64,000 nt of DNA from UBA9611 sp965237595 (GCA_965237595.1 CBDEFY010000001.1:186001-250000), one strand, 5' to 3'. Numbered from the stretch's first letter, positions 44,067 through 52,889 are shown. The notes: generated by a model not told the origin, from the letters alone. Program-made: numbers and translations.

Positions 44067-44897
44067 ATGAAACCATCAATTGTTGCCCTAATAGCCGGAA
44101 TATCCATCTTGGTCGTTGCCGCCTGCGGGGGTTTTTCGGAACCCAAACTTGCACCGACGGCCACACCTTTGCCGACGGCGACCCCTGTGCCGACGCCCAC
44201 TCCGACACCCCAACCGACCCTCGCGGTTTCCCTGGGAGACGCTGGAACCTCCGACGCGGGGATCATCGCATGCCTGGCCGAAAGTCTGGGCGAGACCGCG
44301 GCCCGCGCGGTTGCCTCCGGATTGCTGCCCCCAAGCGACGAAGAATCGGCGGCGTTGGGCGGGTGCCTGCTCGCGGCTTCTGGCGCGGTCTCGCCAGAGG
44401 CCGCTGACCCCATCATGGCCTGCCTGGAAAAGGACCTGGACAGCGACCTGGCCAGAGCGGTAGCCTCCGGAGCCATTCCATTGACCGTTGAGCAAGAGGC
44501 TCTGGTGGGCAATTGCGTGCTTTCCACCAGTCTCGGCGGCGGCATGTCATTGTCGGCCAGCGTTGTAGTCTGTCTGGAAAACGCCTTGGGCGCTGATTCA
44601 GCCCGGGTGGTGGCTTCCGGAACGGCCACATTGTCCGATGAACAGCAAGCCGCCCTGGGTGGATGCCGGTTGGCCTCGGCGTTGGGATCCGGCGCCGACA
44701 CCGTGTCCCCCGGAGTCATGGCTTGCTTGGCCGAGGAATTAGGTCCTGAAGTGGCTCAGGTGGTGGCGTCGGCCGCGTTGCCTCTTAGCGCCGAGGAGGA
44801 ACAGATCCTGGGAAACTGTATCCTGAAGGACGCGCTTGCGCTTAACCAATCATCCAAATCGATTATCTTCCGCCCAGCAGAAGGGGCGCCCCGATGA
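44067..44897 (+). CDS. Exported lipoprotein with four Cys-x30-Cys repeats (unknown family)
   Basis: A 276-residue lipoprotein. Signal segment with lipobox VVAAC, then a Thr/Pro-rich linker (TPVPTPTPTPQPT), then four ~50-residue repeats. Each has Cys, 30 residues, Cys: for example CLAESLGETAARAVASG then LPPSDEE and ALGGC. The common pattern is C-L-x3-L-G, A-R-x-V-A-S-G, [ST]-x-E-[EQ]-x5-G-[GN]-C, probably two helices held by a disulfide. I do not recognise the repeat. The convergent neighbour at 44953 is built of related Cys repeats. Likely surface-exposed; function unknown. Confidence 0.85.
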   Translation: MKPSIVALIAGISILVVAACGGFSEPKLAPTATPLPTATPVPTPTPTPQPTLAVSLGDAGTSDAGIIACLAESLGETAARAVASGLLPPSDEESAALGGCLLAASGAVSPEAADPIMACLEKDLDSDLARAVASGAIPLTVEQEALVGNCVLSTSLGGGMSLSASVVVCLENALGADSARVVASGTATLSDEQQAALGGCRLASALGSGADTVSPGVMACLAEELGPEVAQVVASAALPLSAEEEQILGNCILKDALALNQSSKSIIFRPAEGAPR

Positions 44898-44909
44898 GGG
44901 GCGCCCCTT
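44881..44909 (+). terminator. Bidirectional terminator between the two Cys-repeat genes
   Basis: AAGGGGCGCCCC-GATGA-GGGGCGCCCCTT with TTTGATTT after it. It overlaps the last codons of the upstream gene and could serve the convergent gene as well. Confidence 0.6.
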
Positions 44910-44952
44910 TGATTTGCCGACTATATTGTACCCGTGGTTGGTGGTTCGGCTC

Positions 44953-46317
44953 TTAGTTGGAGCCGCCATTGGGCGCTCCACCGAGGATGCCCATGCTTTC
45001 ACCGAGGCACTCCTTAGCAACCAGCATCATTTCTTGATTGCTCAGGTCTTGAGGACCGGCGGGTAGATAGCCAAGCAGGTTGACTATGCACTCGTCCTCC
45101 TCGGCGCTTGCCTCACTCCGGTCGCCTGAGAACTCGCCAGAGAAGCAGGCCATCCCGACCATCATTTGCTCTTCTACGGACAGGTCCTCGGGTCCCTTTG
45201 GCAGATATCCCAGGACGTCTATCATGCACTCCAGGGTCTCATTATCGTGCATCACGTCTTCGGCGAAGCAGGCCTGGCCAACGTCGATGCGCTGCCGGTC
45301 GGTTAGCTCTTCCGGCCCGTTGGGCAGGTAACCCAGAACGTCGATGACGCACTGTGCGGTCTCTAGGTCCAAATCATCGGGGCCGCCCTGGCCCTGGAAG
45401 CAGGCCTGGCCAACCATGATTTGCTCTTCTTGGGACAGGGCATCAGGCCCGTCGGGCAGGTATCCCAAGACGTCCAAGATGCATTCGACGGTCTCTTCAT
45501 CGGGCATGTCTTCGCTGGGGAAGCAGGCCCGGCCAACGTCGATGCGCTGCCGGTCGGTTAGGTCATCGGGCCCGTTGGGCATGTAACCCAGAACGCCGAT
45601 GATGCACTCCGCGGTCTCTGCGTCCAGATCATCGGGGCCGCCTTGGCCTTGGAAACAGGCCTGTCCGACCATGATTTGCTGTTCCTGAGTCAAGGCATCG
45701 GGGCCGTCGGGCAGGTATCCCAGGACGTCCACGATGCACTCGAGGGTTTCTTCATCGGGCATGTCTTCGTCGGGGAAGCAGGCCCGGCCGACGTCGATGC
45801 GCTGCCGGTCGGTTAGCTCATCCGGCCCGTTGGGCAGGTAACCCAAAATGCCGATGACGCACTCGCGGGTAGAATCGTCCAGCGGGTCGCCTTCTGGGTG
45901 CTCGTCCCCGAAGCATTCCTGACCCAGTAACCTCTTCTGGTCGTCGGTCATGTCTTCTGGACCCTGGGGCATATAGCCGATGATGCATTCCCGGGTCGCG
46001 TCGTCGATGTCAGGCCCACCTTGGCCCCGGTCTTGCCCGCCCTCGCCGGGCCGGGCGCAATTCTGGCCGATCAGTTGGGCCTGCTCGGGAGAAAGGTCAG
46101 TCAATGCGGTCGGGAAGAACCCCAGGGTGTCAATCACGCATTGCCGCAGGTCGCCATTGGGTCCGCCTCGTCCCTCGGGGTGTTGGTCGGCGGAGGCCAT
46201 TGAAACCGACGCCGCCCAGACGAGCAGCACTGCGATTGCGAACGCCAACATGGCGAACATGGGGCTCCTGGCCCTTGCCATGAATGCCCATCTTGCGGAG
46301 GTCAGTTTCTTTACCAT
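44953..46317 (-). CDS. Secreted protein of nine Cys-x26-Cys repeats (unknown family)
   Basis: A 454-residue exported protein. The signal peptide contains AMLAFAIAVLLVWAASVSM and likely ends at ASADQ; no lipobox. Nine tandem units of 40-48 residues follow, each shaped E-C-[IV]-x3-L-G-Y-[LM]-P-x-G-P-x2-L-[TS]-x5-[IM]-x-V-G-x-A-C-F and joined by acidic, Gly/Asp/Glu-rich linkers. Unit 2 lacks three residues. Every unit has two Cys (18 in total). ATG 46317 has AGGAG six bases upstream; the longer frame to 46506 is not supported. The acidic linkers might bind cations. No known domain recognised. Confidence 0.88.
   Translation of the reverse strand: MVKKLTSARWAFMARARSPMFAMLAFAIAVLLVWAASVSMASADQHPEGRGGPNGDLRQCVIDTLGFFPTALTDLSPEQAQLIGQNCARPGEGGQDRGQGGPDIDDATRECIIGYMPQGPEDMTDDQKRLLGQECFGDEHPEGDPLDDSTRECVIGILGYLPNGPDELTDRQRIDVGRACFPDEDMPDEETLECIVDVLGYLPDGPDALTQEQQIMVGQACFQGQGGPDDLDAETAECIIGVLGYMPNGPDDLTDRQRIDVGRACFPSEDMPDEETVECILDVLGYLPDGPDALSQEEQIMVGQACFQGQGGPDDLDLETAQCVIDVLGYLPNGPEELTDRQRIDVGQACFAEDVMHDNETLECMIDVLGYLPKGPEDLSVEEQMMVGMACFSGEFSGDRSEASAEEDECIVNLLGYLPAGPQDLSNQEMMLVAKECLGESMGILGGAPNGGSN
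45168..45932 (-). repeat. 255-bp in-gene tandem repeat (85 codons, two protein units)
   Basis: The string ACGTCGATGCGCTGCCGGTC recurs at 45281, 45536 and 45791, exactly 255 bp apart, and the tgct start of another segment recurs at about 45168, 45422 and 45677. The repeat unit therefore covers two alternating protein repeats, showing recent block duplication. Confidence 0.85.
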
Positions 46318-46708
46318 TTTGTACTCCTGTTGGTCCCGGGGAGTTGTGGCTGGGCCACAGACTTGAAGGACCATCTGGAGGTATGTTAGCCTCAACCCGC
46401 CTTGGGTTCCGTGACGCTGGTCACAATAGGCGGGCAATTCAATATTTATCGAGGATCGCCTGGTGGGATACGCCTGCAAAGAGGGTCCAAGCCCCCTGCT
46501 ATTCAAGCAGTCCTAATGGATGCTATAGGGCGCAGAAGCTAATTCCAACGAACGAAAGGGTCATTTCCGTGACCCCATAGTGCCCTCTTTGCCGGCCTAA
46601 AATTGGGTTGCCCCCGCCGATTGGGTAGAAGATAATACGTCCCCAAGAGCGGCTGACAGGCCCGAGCCCGGCCCGGCGTCAACCCGGGAGAATTAGGAGC
46701 AAAAACAC
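46318..46708. other. Gene-free divergent gap
   Basis: A 391-bp region between divergent genes; it must hold promoters for the Cys-repeat gene (minus) and the Rieske oxygenase (plus). I see no convincing ORF, RNA gene or strong promoter box. GGAGAATTAGGAG just before 46709 gives the oxygenase ribosome-binding site. Confidence 0.5.
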
Positions 46709-47983
46709 ATGTCAACACAAACAGACAACGACACGCTGACTCGCACCGGACAAGGCACGCCCATGGGAGAAGTCATGCGCCGGTATTGGCTGCCTGCGGT
46801 GCTGGCCAGCGAGCTCCCCGAGCCCGATTGCGCTCCGGTGCGGGTGAAGTTGCTGGGTGAACAACTGGTGGCTTTCCGGGATACCCAGGGCCGGGTTGGC
46901 CTGTTGGACGAGATTTGCCCCCACCGGCGCACTTCATTGTTCTTCGGCCGCAACGAAGAGAGCGGCCTTCGCTGCGTGTATCACGGCTGGAAGTTCGACG
47001 TGGCCGGCAATTGCCTGGACATGATGAACGAACCTGCCGGCAGCGACTACCACGAAAAGATAAAGACCACCTCGTATCCGGTGGTGGAATTGGGTGACGT
47101 GATTTGGGCTTATCTCGGCCCAGCGGAGAAGGAGCCGCCCCACCCAAAATTCGAGTGGACTCAGGTGCCCGAAGACCACCGGCTGGTCACCAAGAACTGG
47201 CAGGAGTGCAACTGGCTCCAGGGTCTGGAAGGGGGTATCGACACCGCCCACGCTCCCATCTTGCACCGCCGCATCACCGATAGTACCAACCAGCCGGGCA
47301 TCGGAATCAATAACAACTTGGTCAAGGGTCAGGCCGCCAAACTGGAGGTCGAACGCACCGACTACGGCTATCGGTACGCCGGCCTCCGCGACTTGGGAGA
47401 CGGCCGGAACATCATTCGGGCCTACCACTACGTGATGCCTTTCCACCAATTTCGCCCGCAGCAATTTGGCAGGCTTGGGCAGGACCCGCGGTCCCTAATC
47501 GCGGGCCACGTGTGGGTGCCAATGGACGATGAAAACTGCATGGTCTACAACTGGATGTACAACTATGCGGGCGAGCCCCTCAGCGACGACGACCGGGAAC
47601 AAGAGACTGCGCTGGGCCGGGGCCCGGGCGACGTGCTCCCCGATTTCCGGACCGTCCGAAATAAGACCAACGACTGGATGATTGACCGGCAAGTGCAGAA
47701 GTACGAGACTTTCACTGGGATCCAAGGAATCAACACCCAAGACCAAGCAATCCAGGAGAGCATGGGTCCCATCGTGGACCGCTCCAGAGAAAACCTGGCC
47801 AACAGCGACATGGCCATCGTCGCCGCCCGCCGGTTGCTCTTGGGCGCGGCCAGCACCGTGGCCGACGGGGGCGACCCTCCCGGGACCGGAGATTCCTACT
47901 ACAACGTGCGCGCCATCGAAAGCATCCTGCCTAAAAACAACGATTGGAAAGAGGCATTGGCCGACCAGATGTACCCGCATTAG
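46709..47983 (+). CDS. Rieske-type aromatic ring-hydroxylating/demethylating oxygenase, alpha subunit
   Basis: A 424-residue oxygenase of the phthalate-4,5-dioxygenase/vanillate demethylase type. Rieske cluster: CPHRRTSLFFGRNEESG then CVYHGW (C-x-H, C-x2-H). The mononuclear iron site is in GGIDTAHAPILHRR (D-x2-H-x4-H) with the bridging Asp/Glu region NWLQGLEGG. The C-terminal catalytic domain includes GHVWVPMDDENCMVYNW. The matching reductase is not adjacent; the small Rieske ferredoxin at 52535 could supply electrons. The substrate is probably aromatic, but not identifiable. Confidence 0.93.
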   Translation: MSTQTDNDTLTRTGQGTPMGEVMRRYWLPAVLASELPEPDCAPVRVKLLGEQLVAFRDTQGRVGLLDEICPHRRTSLFFGRNEESGLRCVYHGWKFDVAGNCLDMMNEPAGSDYHEKIKTTSYPVVELGDVIWAYLGPAEKEPPHPKFEWTQVPEDHRLVTKNWQECNWLQGLEGGIDTAHAPILHRRITDSTNQPGIGINNNLVKGQAAKLEVERTDYGYRYAGLRDLGDGRNIIRAYHYVMPFHQFRPQQFGRLGQDPRSLIAGHVWVPMDDENCMVYNWMYNYAGEPLSDDDREQETALGRGPGDVLPDFRTVRNKTNDWMIDRQVQKYETFTGIQGINTQDQAIQESMGPIVDRSRENLANSDMAIVAARRLLLGAASTVADGGDPPGTGDSYYNVRAIESILPKNNDWKEALADQMYPH

Positions 47984-48049
47984 ACGATCCGAGGGAAGTT
48001 CCTCTAGAATATCGGCCGCAACCAGTAACGGGATTGAACGGCGTTACCA

Positions 48050-48139
48050 GCATGTCGCTCCGAGCGCGGCGAAGGGTCTGCCAGGGTGAAGACTCTTCGC
48101 CGCTGCGGCTGGCTCAGAATGACAGTTTTGAGGCAAGCC
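48050..48139 (-). repeat. Interspersed repeat, family B copy 3 (reverse)
   Basis: Read on the minus strand it gives GGCTTGCCTCAAAACTGTC then ATTCTGAG and GCGGCGAAGAGTC, the same core as 4702-4816. It sits between convergent genes. Confidence 0.65.
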
Positions 48140-48162
48140 CCGCTACGGGGATAGAAATCGAA

Positions 48163-48190
48163 AAGGCGGTGGTCTCTCGGCCACCGCCTT
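48163..48190. terminator. Hairpin terminator between convergent genes
   Basis: AAGGCGGTGG-TCTCTCGG-CCACCGCCTT, a perfect 10-bp stem, followed by ATGTTTTG on the plus strand and TTTCGATTTC on the minus strand. Confidence 0.7.
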
Positions 48191-48223
48191 ATGTTTTGTC
48201 CTGACCCGGTTGTTCGGAGGAGG

Positions 48224-49297
48224 TTATCCGTCGAAGTCGGATGTGATGGGTTGATGCCCGGAATTTTCATGGTAAGGTTCATCACGGTACAGCGACAAGG
48301 ATTTCATCACCGGGATGTCCTGGATCGAGAACAAAATGGTCTCTTGGGACGACTCATTGGCAAACTCATGCCAGGCCCAAGTCGGCACTACGAAGAAATC
48401 TCCCGTGCCCCAGTCGAACCGCTGGCCGTCAATCACCGAGTAGCCTTCGCCTTGGAACACGTGAAACACCGCGCTGCTGGTGTGCCGGTGGGCTCGGGTG
48501 CGTACTCCGGGCCGGATCAGTTGTATCCAGCAAGACATGGTCCGTAGCACGGGGCCGCCCGTGGCCGGGTCCGAAAACTCCATGGCCACGTCGTCGAAAG
48601 GACTAGCGTCGGTCTGGGCCAATCTCCACAGCGCATCGTAGGTCCGGTCCCATTTGTAGTGCCAAAGGGGAGAGTAGGGCGCTTGAAAGTCTTCCCAGGC
48701 TGGGCGCAGCGCGCCGGAGGAATACTTACGCTCCGATTGGCCAGTGCCGGTTATCGGCTGTTGGTCTTCGGGAAAGGCCTCGTAAAAGGTGGCCTCCAAG
48801 TTATGCACCAGAGGCGTATCCAGTCCGTCGAGCCAAATCATTGGTCCGTCGCCCTCGTTATTGTGGTCATGCCACGTCCAAGAGGGCGTAAGCACCAAGT
48901 CGCCCGGTTCCATATAGCACTTGTCGCCTTCCACCGTGGTGTAGGCGCCCTCTCCGTGAAGCACCCAGCGGATGGCAGTGGGGGTATGGCGATGGGCTGG
49001 CGCGTTTTCTCCCGGCAAGAGGAGTTGCAGGGCGGCGGAGATGGTGTGGGTGGTCCCATGCTCCCGGCCGGGGTTGGTCAACCGGAGCACCCGCCGCTCC
49101 ACGTCCCGGTCCGGAGTCACCATCTCTCCACTCCGCAATATCAGCGGCTCGGCCTGCTCCCAGCGCCAAAGGAACGGCTCAACCGACGGCTGGCGGTCGT
49201 GCCCCCGGCCCATCCAAGCCGGGGTCAAGCCCGACTGGCGACTGGCTTCGTAGAACTCTTGCATCTCTTCTGGGCTAACTTTTCCCACTGATGCCAT
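48224..49297 (-). CDS. Bicupin, gentisate 1,2-dioxygenase-like
   Basis: A 357-residue protein with two cupin domains. The first has NAPAHRHTPTAIRWVLHGEGAY and GDLVLTPSWTWHDHNNEG (three His and a metal-site His late); the second has RTRAHRHTSSAVFHVFQGEGYS and GDFFVVPTWAWHEFANES. Both keep the H-x-H and late His. This is the layout of gentisate/1-hydroxy-2-naphthoate ring-cleaving dioxygenases using Fe(II). ATG 49297 is chosen: GGAGG lies five bases upstream, and the frame opens at 49321. It fits an aromatic pathway with the Rieske oxygenase. Confidence 0.9.
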   Translation of the reverse strand: MASVGKVSPEEMQEFYEASRQSGLTPAWMGRGHDRQPSVEPFLWRWEQAEPLILRSGEMVTPDRDVERRVLRLTNPGREHGTTHTISAALQLLLPGENAPAHRHTPTAIRWVLHGEGAYTTVEGDKCYMEPGDLVLTPSWTWHDHNNEGDGPMIWLDGLDTPLVHNLEATFYEAFPEDQQPITGTGQSERKYSSGALRPAWEDFQAPYSPLWHYKWDRTYDALWRLAQTDASPFDDVAMEFSDPATGGPVLRTMSCWIQLIRPGVRTRAHRHTSSAVFHVFQGEGYSVIDGQRFDWGTGDFFVVPTWAWHEFANESSQETILFSIQDIPVMKSLSLYRDEPYHENSGHQPITSDFDG

Positions 49298-49537
49298 TCC
49301 GCCCTCCATCATGTGCGTCATTCGGTTGAATAATAATCAATATTGCCGCAAATTGTAGTATCGCCTCTGCCCACCGTCAAGGAAGCGATGCACCGCATAC
49401 TTTTCCCCCTCCGAAGCCGGATTTCAACTTTGCGATGCGCAATTACGTGCGTCTTATCATACGTGGGTTGACGCTGCAGAAAGGACACGCTAGGCTGGCC
49501 AAAATCCGTCCCAACGTCCGTCTCCGGAGGAGTAGAG

Positions 49538-50626
49538 TTGAAGGCAGCAGTCTTATACGAAAAATTCCTACCATTGGCGGTGGAGGAGTTGGAGCTGGAA
49601 GCTCCCCGCCAGCACGAGGTCCTGGTAAAGCTGACCGCCAGCGGGGTCTGCCACAGCGACCTGCACTACATGAAGGGCGACCGCGAACACCCGCTGCCGG
49701 TGGTGCTGGGACATGAAGGCGCCGGCATCGTTGAGGAAGTGGGTCCAGGCGTTACCTACGCCCAGCCCGGTGACCATGTGGTGCTGTCCTTCGTGCCCAC
49801 CTGCGGTCAATGCTCCTACTGCGTCAGGGGACGGCAGAACCTGTGTGAGGCCCGCTACCAACTGAGGGGCAACCTGCTGGACGGCACGAGCCGCCTCCGC
49901 AAAGGCTCACAAGAGATTCACCACTTTAACGGCCTCTCCACATTTGGCGAGTACGCCGTGGTGCCCGAGGACAGCCTGGTGAAGATACGGGAGGACGCGC
50001 CCTTGGACCGGGTGGCCCTGATTGGGTGCGGGGTGCCCACCGGTGTGGGAGCGGTAATCAACACGGCCAAGGTAAAACCCGGCAGCAGTGTGGTGGTCAT
50101 CGGCGCAGGCGGCGTGGGCCTGAACGTAGTGCAGGGTGCTGTGCTGGCGGGGGCCGAGGCCATCATCGCGGTGGACATCCACGGGGCCAAATTGGAGCAC
50201 GCCCTCCGGTTCGGGGCGACCCACTTGGTGAACGCCGCCACCGAAGATGTGGCCGAAAGGGTGAAGGATATCACCCGGGGCGAGATGGCCGATTACGCCT
50301 TCGAGGTCATCGGCTCCACCGACGCCATCAACCAAGCCCTCATGACCACCAAGCGCGGCGGCACCACGGTGGTGGTGGGCGTGGCTCCCACCGGCGCGGA
50401 GCTGACCATCGACCCAGATTTTCTCCACCTGGACCGGGTGTTGATGGGCTGCACCTACGGTTCCTGCTATCCCCGGGCCGACATGCCCATGCTCATTGAC
50501 CTGTACATGGCCCGCCGGCTGAAGCTGGACGAGCTAATCAGCGCCACCTTCAAGCTCGACGACATCAACACGGCCTTCGAGGCGTTGGACCAAGGGGAAG
50601 TGGCCCGGAGCATCATCCGGTACTGA
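49538..50626 (+). CDS. Zinc-dependent alcohol dehydrogenase (MDR superfamily)
   Basis: A 362-residue class III/AdhP-like enzyme. Catalytic zinc ligands in GVCHSDLHYM (Cys), LGHEGAG (His-Glu) and IGCGVPTG (Cys); structural zinc Cys in CGQCSYCVRGRQNLC. The NAD site is VIGAGGVGLNVVQGA followed by AVDIHGAKL, the Asp favouring NAD. Start TTG 49538 is supported by GGAGGAG about five bases upstream and the MKAAVLYEK family start. It probably oxidises an aryl or alkyl alcohol, or is a nitrosothiol/formaldehyde-type enzyme. It ends 9 bp from a convergent amidase. Confidence 0.92.
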   Translation: MKAAVLYEKFLPLAVEELELEAPRQHEVLVKLTASGVCHSDLHYMKGDREHPLPVVLGHEGAGIVEEVGPGVTYAQPGDHVVLSFVPTCGQCSYCVRGRQNLCEARYQLRGNLLDGTSRLRKGSQEIHHFNGLSTFGEYAVVPEDSLVKIREDAPLDRVALIGCGVPTGVGAVINTAKVKPGSSVVVIGAGGVGLNVVQGAVLAGAEAIIAVDIHGAKLEHALRFGATHLVNAATEDVAERVKDITRGEMADYAFEVIGSTDAINQALMTTKRGGTTVVVGVAPTGAELTIDPDFLHLDRVLMGCTYGSCYPRADMPMLIDLYMARRLKLDELISATFKLDDINTAFEALDQGEVARSIIRY

Positions 50627-50635
50627 GGGGGATTT

Positions 50636-52041
50636 CTACGCCTCCGGTGGCCGCATCGTATGCCAGGGGGTGTTCTGCTCGTAGGCGTGGGCTACTTTGA
50701 AGATTGTCTCTTCGCCTCCGGGTCGGGCTCCAATCTGAAGGCCCACCGGCAGGCCCCGGTCGTCGAAGCCGCAGGGCACCGATATGGCGGGGCAACTGGC
50801 CAGGTTGAAGATACGGGTGAACAGGAAGGGCAGGCGGGATGAGCTTTCTTTCCTGTTGATGGGCGGGTCGTCTTCCAACGGCTGGGCCCCCTTCCCTGAT
50901 GTCGGCAGCACCAACACGTCGTATTTTTGCAGCGTCTCCAGTACCTGCTGGCGCAACATGCTGCGCAGTTTCTGGGCTTTGTAGTAGGCCTGAGCGGGCA
51001 ACAGACTGCCGGTCAAGAGCAGTATCCGGACGTCGTGGCCATAGTCCTGAATCCTCTCCTTTATCCAGTTCTGCTGGTTCAGGGCCGGCTCCACCGCCAG
51101 CAGCACCGCCGAGGCCACCCCGGCGTCCATGGACAGCGGTACGGACACCTCTTCAACCGTCGCTCCCAACTCGCCCAGAGCCGCAGTGGCTTCGGAGACC
51201 GTCTGGCGGACTTTGGTTTCGACCAAGCCGGACTCCATGAATTCGGTGATGATTCCTATTTTCATTCCATGTAGGTCACCGCCCAAGGCCTGCCGGTAAT
51301 CTGGCACCGGGGCCAGGGAAGAATAAGGGTCTCTGGGGTCGTGGCCGGCGATTGCCCCCAAGGTGATGGCCGCGTCCTCCACCGTCCGGGAGATGGGCCC
51401 CACGGTGTCCATGCTCCAAACCCCTCGCATCACTCCGTACCGGCTGACCCGGCCCCAACTGGGGCGTAGGCCCACCAGTCCGCACAAGTAGCTGGGAACC
51501 GGATGGAGCCGCCGGTGTCCTCTCCCAGCGAGGTGGCGCAGAGGTAAGCTGCCGTGGCCGCGCCCGAGCCGCTGCTGGAGCCGCCGGGGTAGGTGTTCAA
51601 GTCCCAGGGGTTCCGCGGGGTGCTGAACCGGTGGGAGAGCCCGGTGATGGCGAACTCGGTCATATTGGTCTTGCCCAGTATGACGGTCCCTGCCTTCTTC
51701 AAGTTGGCGACGACCGTGGCATCCTCGTCGGGGACGAAGTCAGCCAGGATTCTAGAGCCTCCGGTGCTGCGGACTCCCTTGCTCCAGAACTGGTCCTTGA
51801 CCGCCACCGGGACACCGTGAAGAGGGCCAAGATGGTTGCCGGCGGCGATGTCCTGCTCGGCCTTCCGGGCGTCGGAGAGGGCCTGCTCCCGCATGACCGT
51901 CAGGTAGCTGTTATATCTGAAGTCCAGGGAGTCGATGCGGTTAAGATAGGCTTCCGTAGCCTCGACTGGAGACACCTCTTTGGACTGAATGAGGCGGGAA
52001 AGGTCGCCAGCGGAAAGGAAGGGCAATTCAGAAGGGCTCAT
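50636..52041 (-). pseudogene. Amidase-signature enzyme, frameshifted near the nucleophile
   Basis: With one base restored this is a 468-residue amidase. Triad: Lys in VPVAVKDQFW, Ser in PGGSSSGSGAATA and nucleophile Ser in EDTGGSIRFPA. Two codons after the last motif, near 51492, a base is missing: the frame gives TCADWWAY and stops at 51430, whereas the other frame gives YLCGLVGLRPSWGRVSRYGV and runs to 50636. ATG 52041 has GGAGG five bases upstream. It is a paralogue of the intact amidase at 53583 (AEDAAITLGAIAGHDPRDPYS-type C-terminal half). The catalytic residues all sit before the break. Confidence 0.9.
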
Positions 52042-52142
52042 GGGAACCTCCGTGTTGAAAGCGGCCGGGGCCGGGATGCTCATAAATCAAAATGGTCCCC
52101 GGCTTGGTGGGGACCATTCGAGGGTTCCGTGGTGCCGGGCGA

Positions 52143-52325
52143 CTATGCGGGGGGCAGGATGATGGGGAGGGGCTCGACGTCGTCCAGTCCCGTAGGATCG
52201 ATGGCGTCAAGCGACTCCAAAAGGGCGTTCAGGCTGTAGGTCACTTCGGTCAGTTCTGGGTCGTCAATCTCCAGACCCACGGCGTGGCCCATGGCGCGGA
52301 CTTCATCTTTGGTCAAATCCACCAT
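52143..52325 (-). CDS. Small GatC-like amidase partner
   Basis: A 60-residue protein: LTKDEVRAMGHAVGLEIDDPEL, then TYSLNALLESLDAIDPTGL and a Pro-rich end DDVEPLPIILPPA. This pattern (helix, L-x-L/I-x-D-x-E-L, helix, D-P) is that of GatC and AtzG-type proteins that stabilise amidases. ATG has GGAGG five bases upstream. It lies directly before the amidase gene on the same strand, so it is probably that enzyme's small subunit. Confidence 0.75.
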   Translation of the reverse strand: MVDLTKDEVRAMGHAVGLEIDDPELTEVTYSLNALLESLDAIDPTGLDDVEPLPIILPPA

Positions 52326-52506
52326 TGGAACCTCCCTAAGCGCCTTCCGAGTCAGGACAATGAGTTAGCACATATTGCGGTATAAAGGCTCCGCCGTCAA
52401 GATTGCCAGCAACTTAGGCTGCTGTACCTTGAGGCCAAATACCATGTCGGCTATACTGGCCGGGACCCCAGACCTGGTACCCCGATCCCCGGTACCCCGA
52501 GTGCAC

Positions 52507-52515
52507 GGGGGGGGG
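52507..52515 (+). repeat. G9 homopolymer upstream of the Rieske ferredoxin gene
   Basis: Nine consecutive G, 19 bases before the start codon. Two direct copies of GGTACCCCGA lie just upstream (about 52476-52502). Confidence 0.6.
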
Positions 52516-52534
52516 AAAGGACGAATCAGAGCCG

Positions 52535-52852
52535 ATGGCTACATATAAGACTGTCAACGTTGACCTGGGAGCGAAGTCCGACTTCACCAAGTTGCCCGCG
52601 CCGGTGGACGTGGGCGATTGGACCTACTTCTTGGTGCAGAGCAAGCAGGGCGTCTACCAGTTGCTCTCCAACATCTGCCCCCACCAGGATGGCGAGGTGG
52701 TGGACTGGGGCGGCGTCTTCATGTGCCCCGACCACGGCTGGCGCTTCGAGTACAGCGAGGGCGTATGCGTCAACGGCCCCATCGCCAGGATGGTGGGGTT
52801 CCCGGTCAGCGTCGCGAACGGCCGCTTAATTGCCGAACTCCCCGACGACTGA
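52535..52852 (+). CDS. Rieske (2Fe-2S) ferredoxin
   Basis: A 105-residue protein with the 2Fe-2S motif ICPHQDGEVVD and FMCPDHGWRFEY (C-x-H, C-x2-H). Such small Rieske proteins carry electrons to ring-hydroxylating oxygenases. It ends NGRLIAELPDD, a normal length. Only a weak Shine-Dalgarno precedes ATG 52535. The partner may be the oxygenase at 46709, 5 kb away; no reductase is seen. Confidence 0.9.
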   Translation: MATYKTVNVDLGAKSDFTKLPAPVDVGDWTYFLVQSKQGVYQLLSNICPHQDGEVVDWGGVFMCPDHGWRFEYSEGVCVNGPIARMVGFPVSVANGRLIAELPDD

Positions 52853-52889
52853 GCCAGAACCCCTTACCCACTAATAGGACTTGCCAACT

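Noticed and set aside
45168..45932. Regular repeats suggesting a CRISPR array
   Set aside because: The period is 255 bp, divisible by three and inside an intact signal-peptide-bearing reading frame; there are no short spacers or cas genes.
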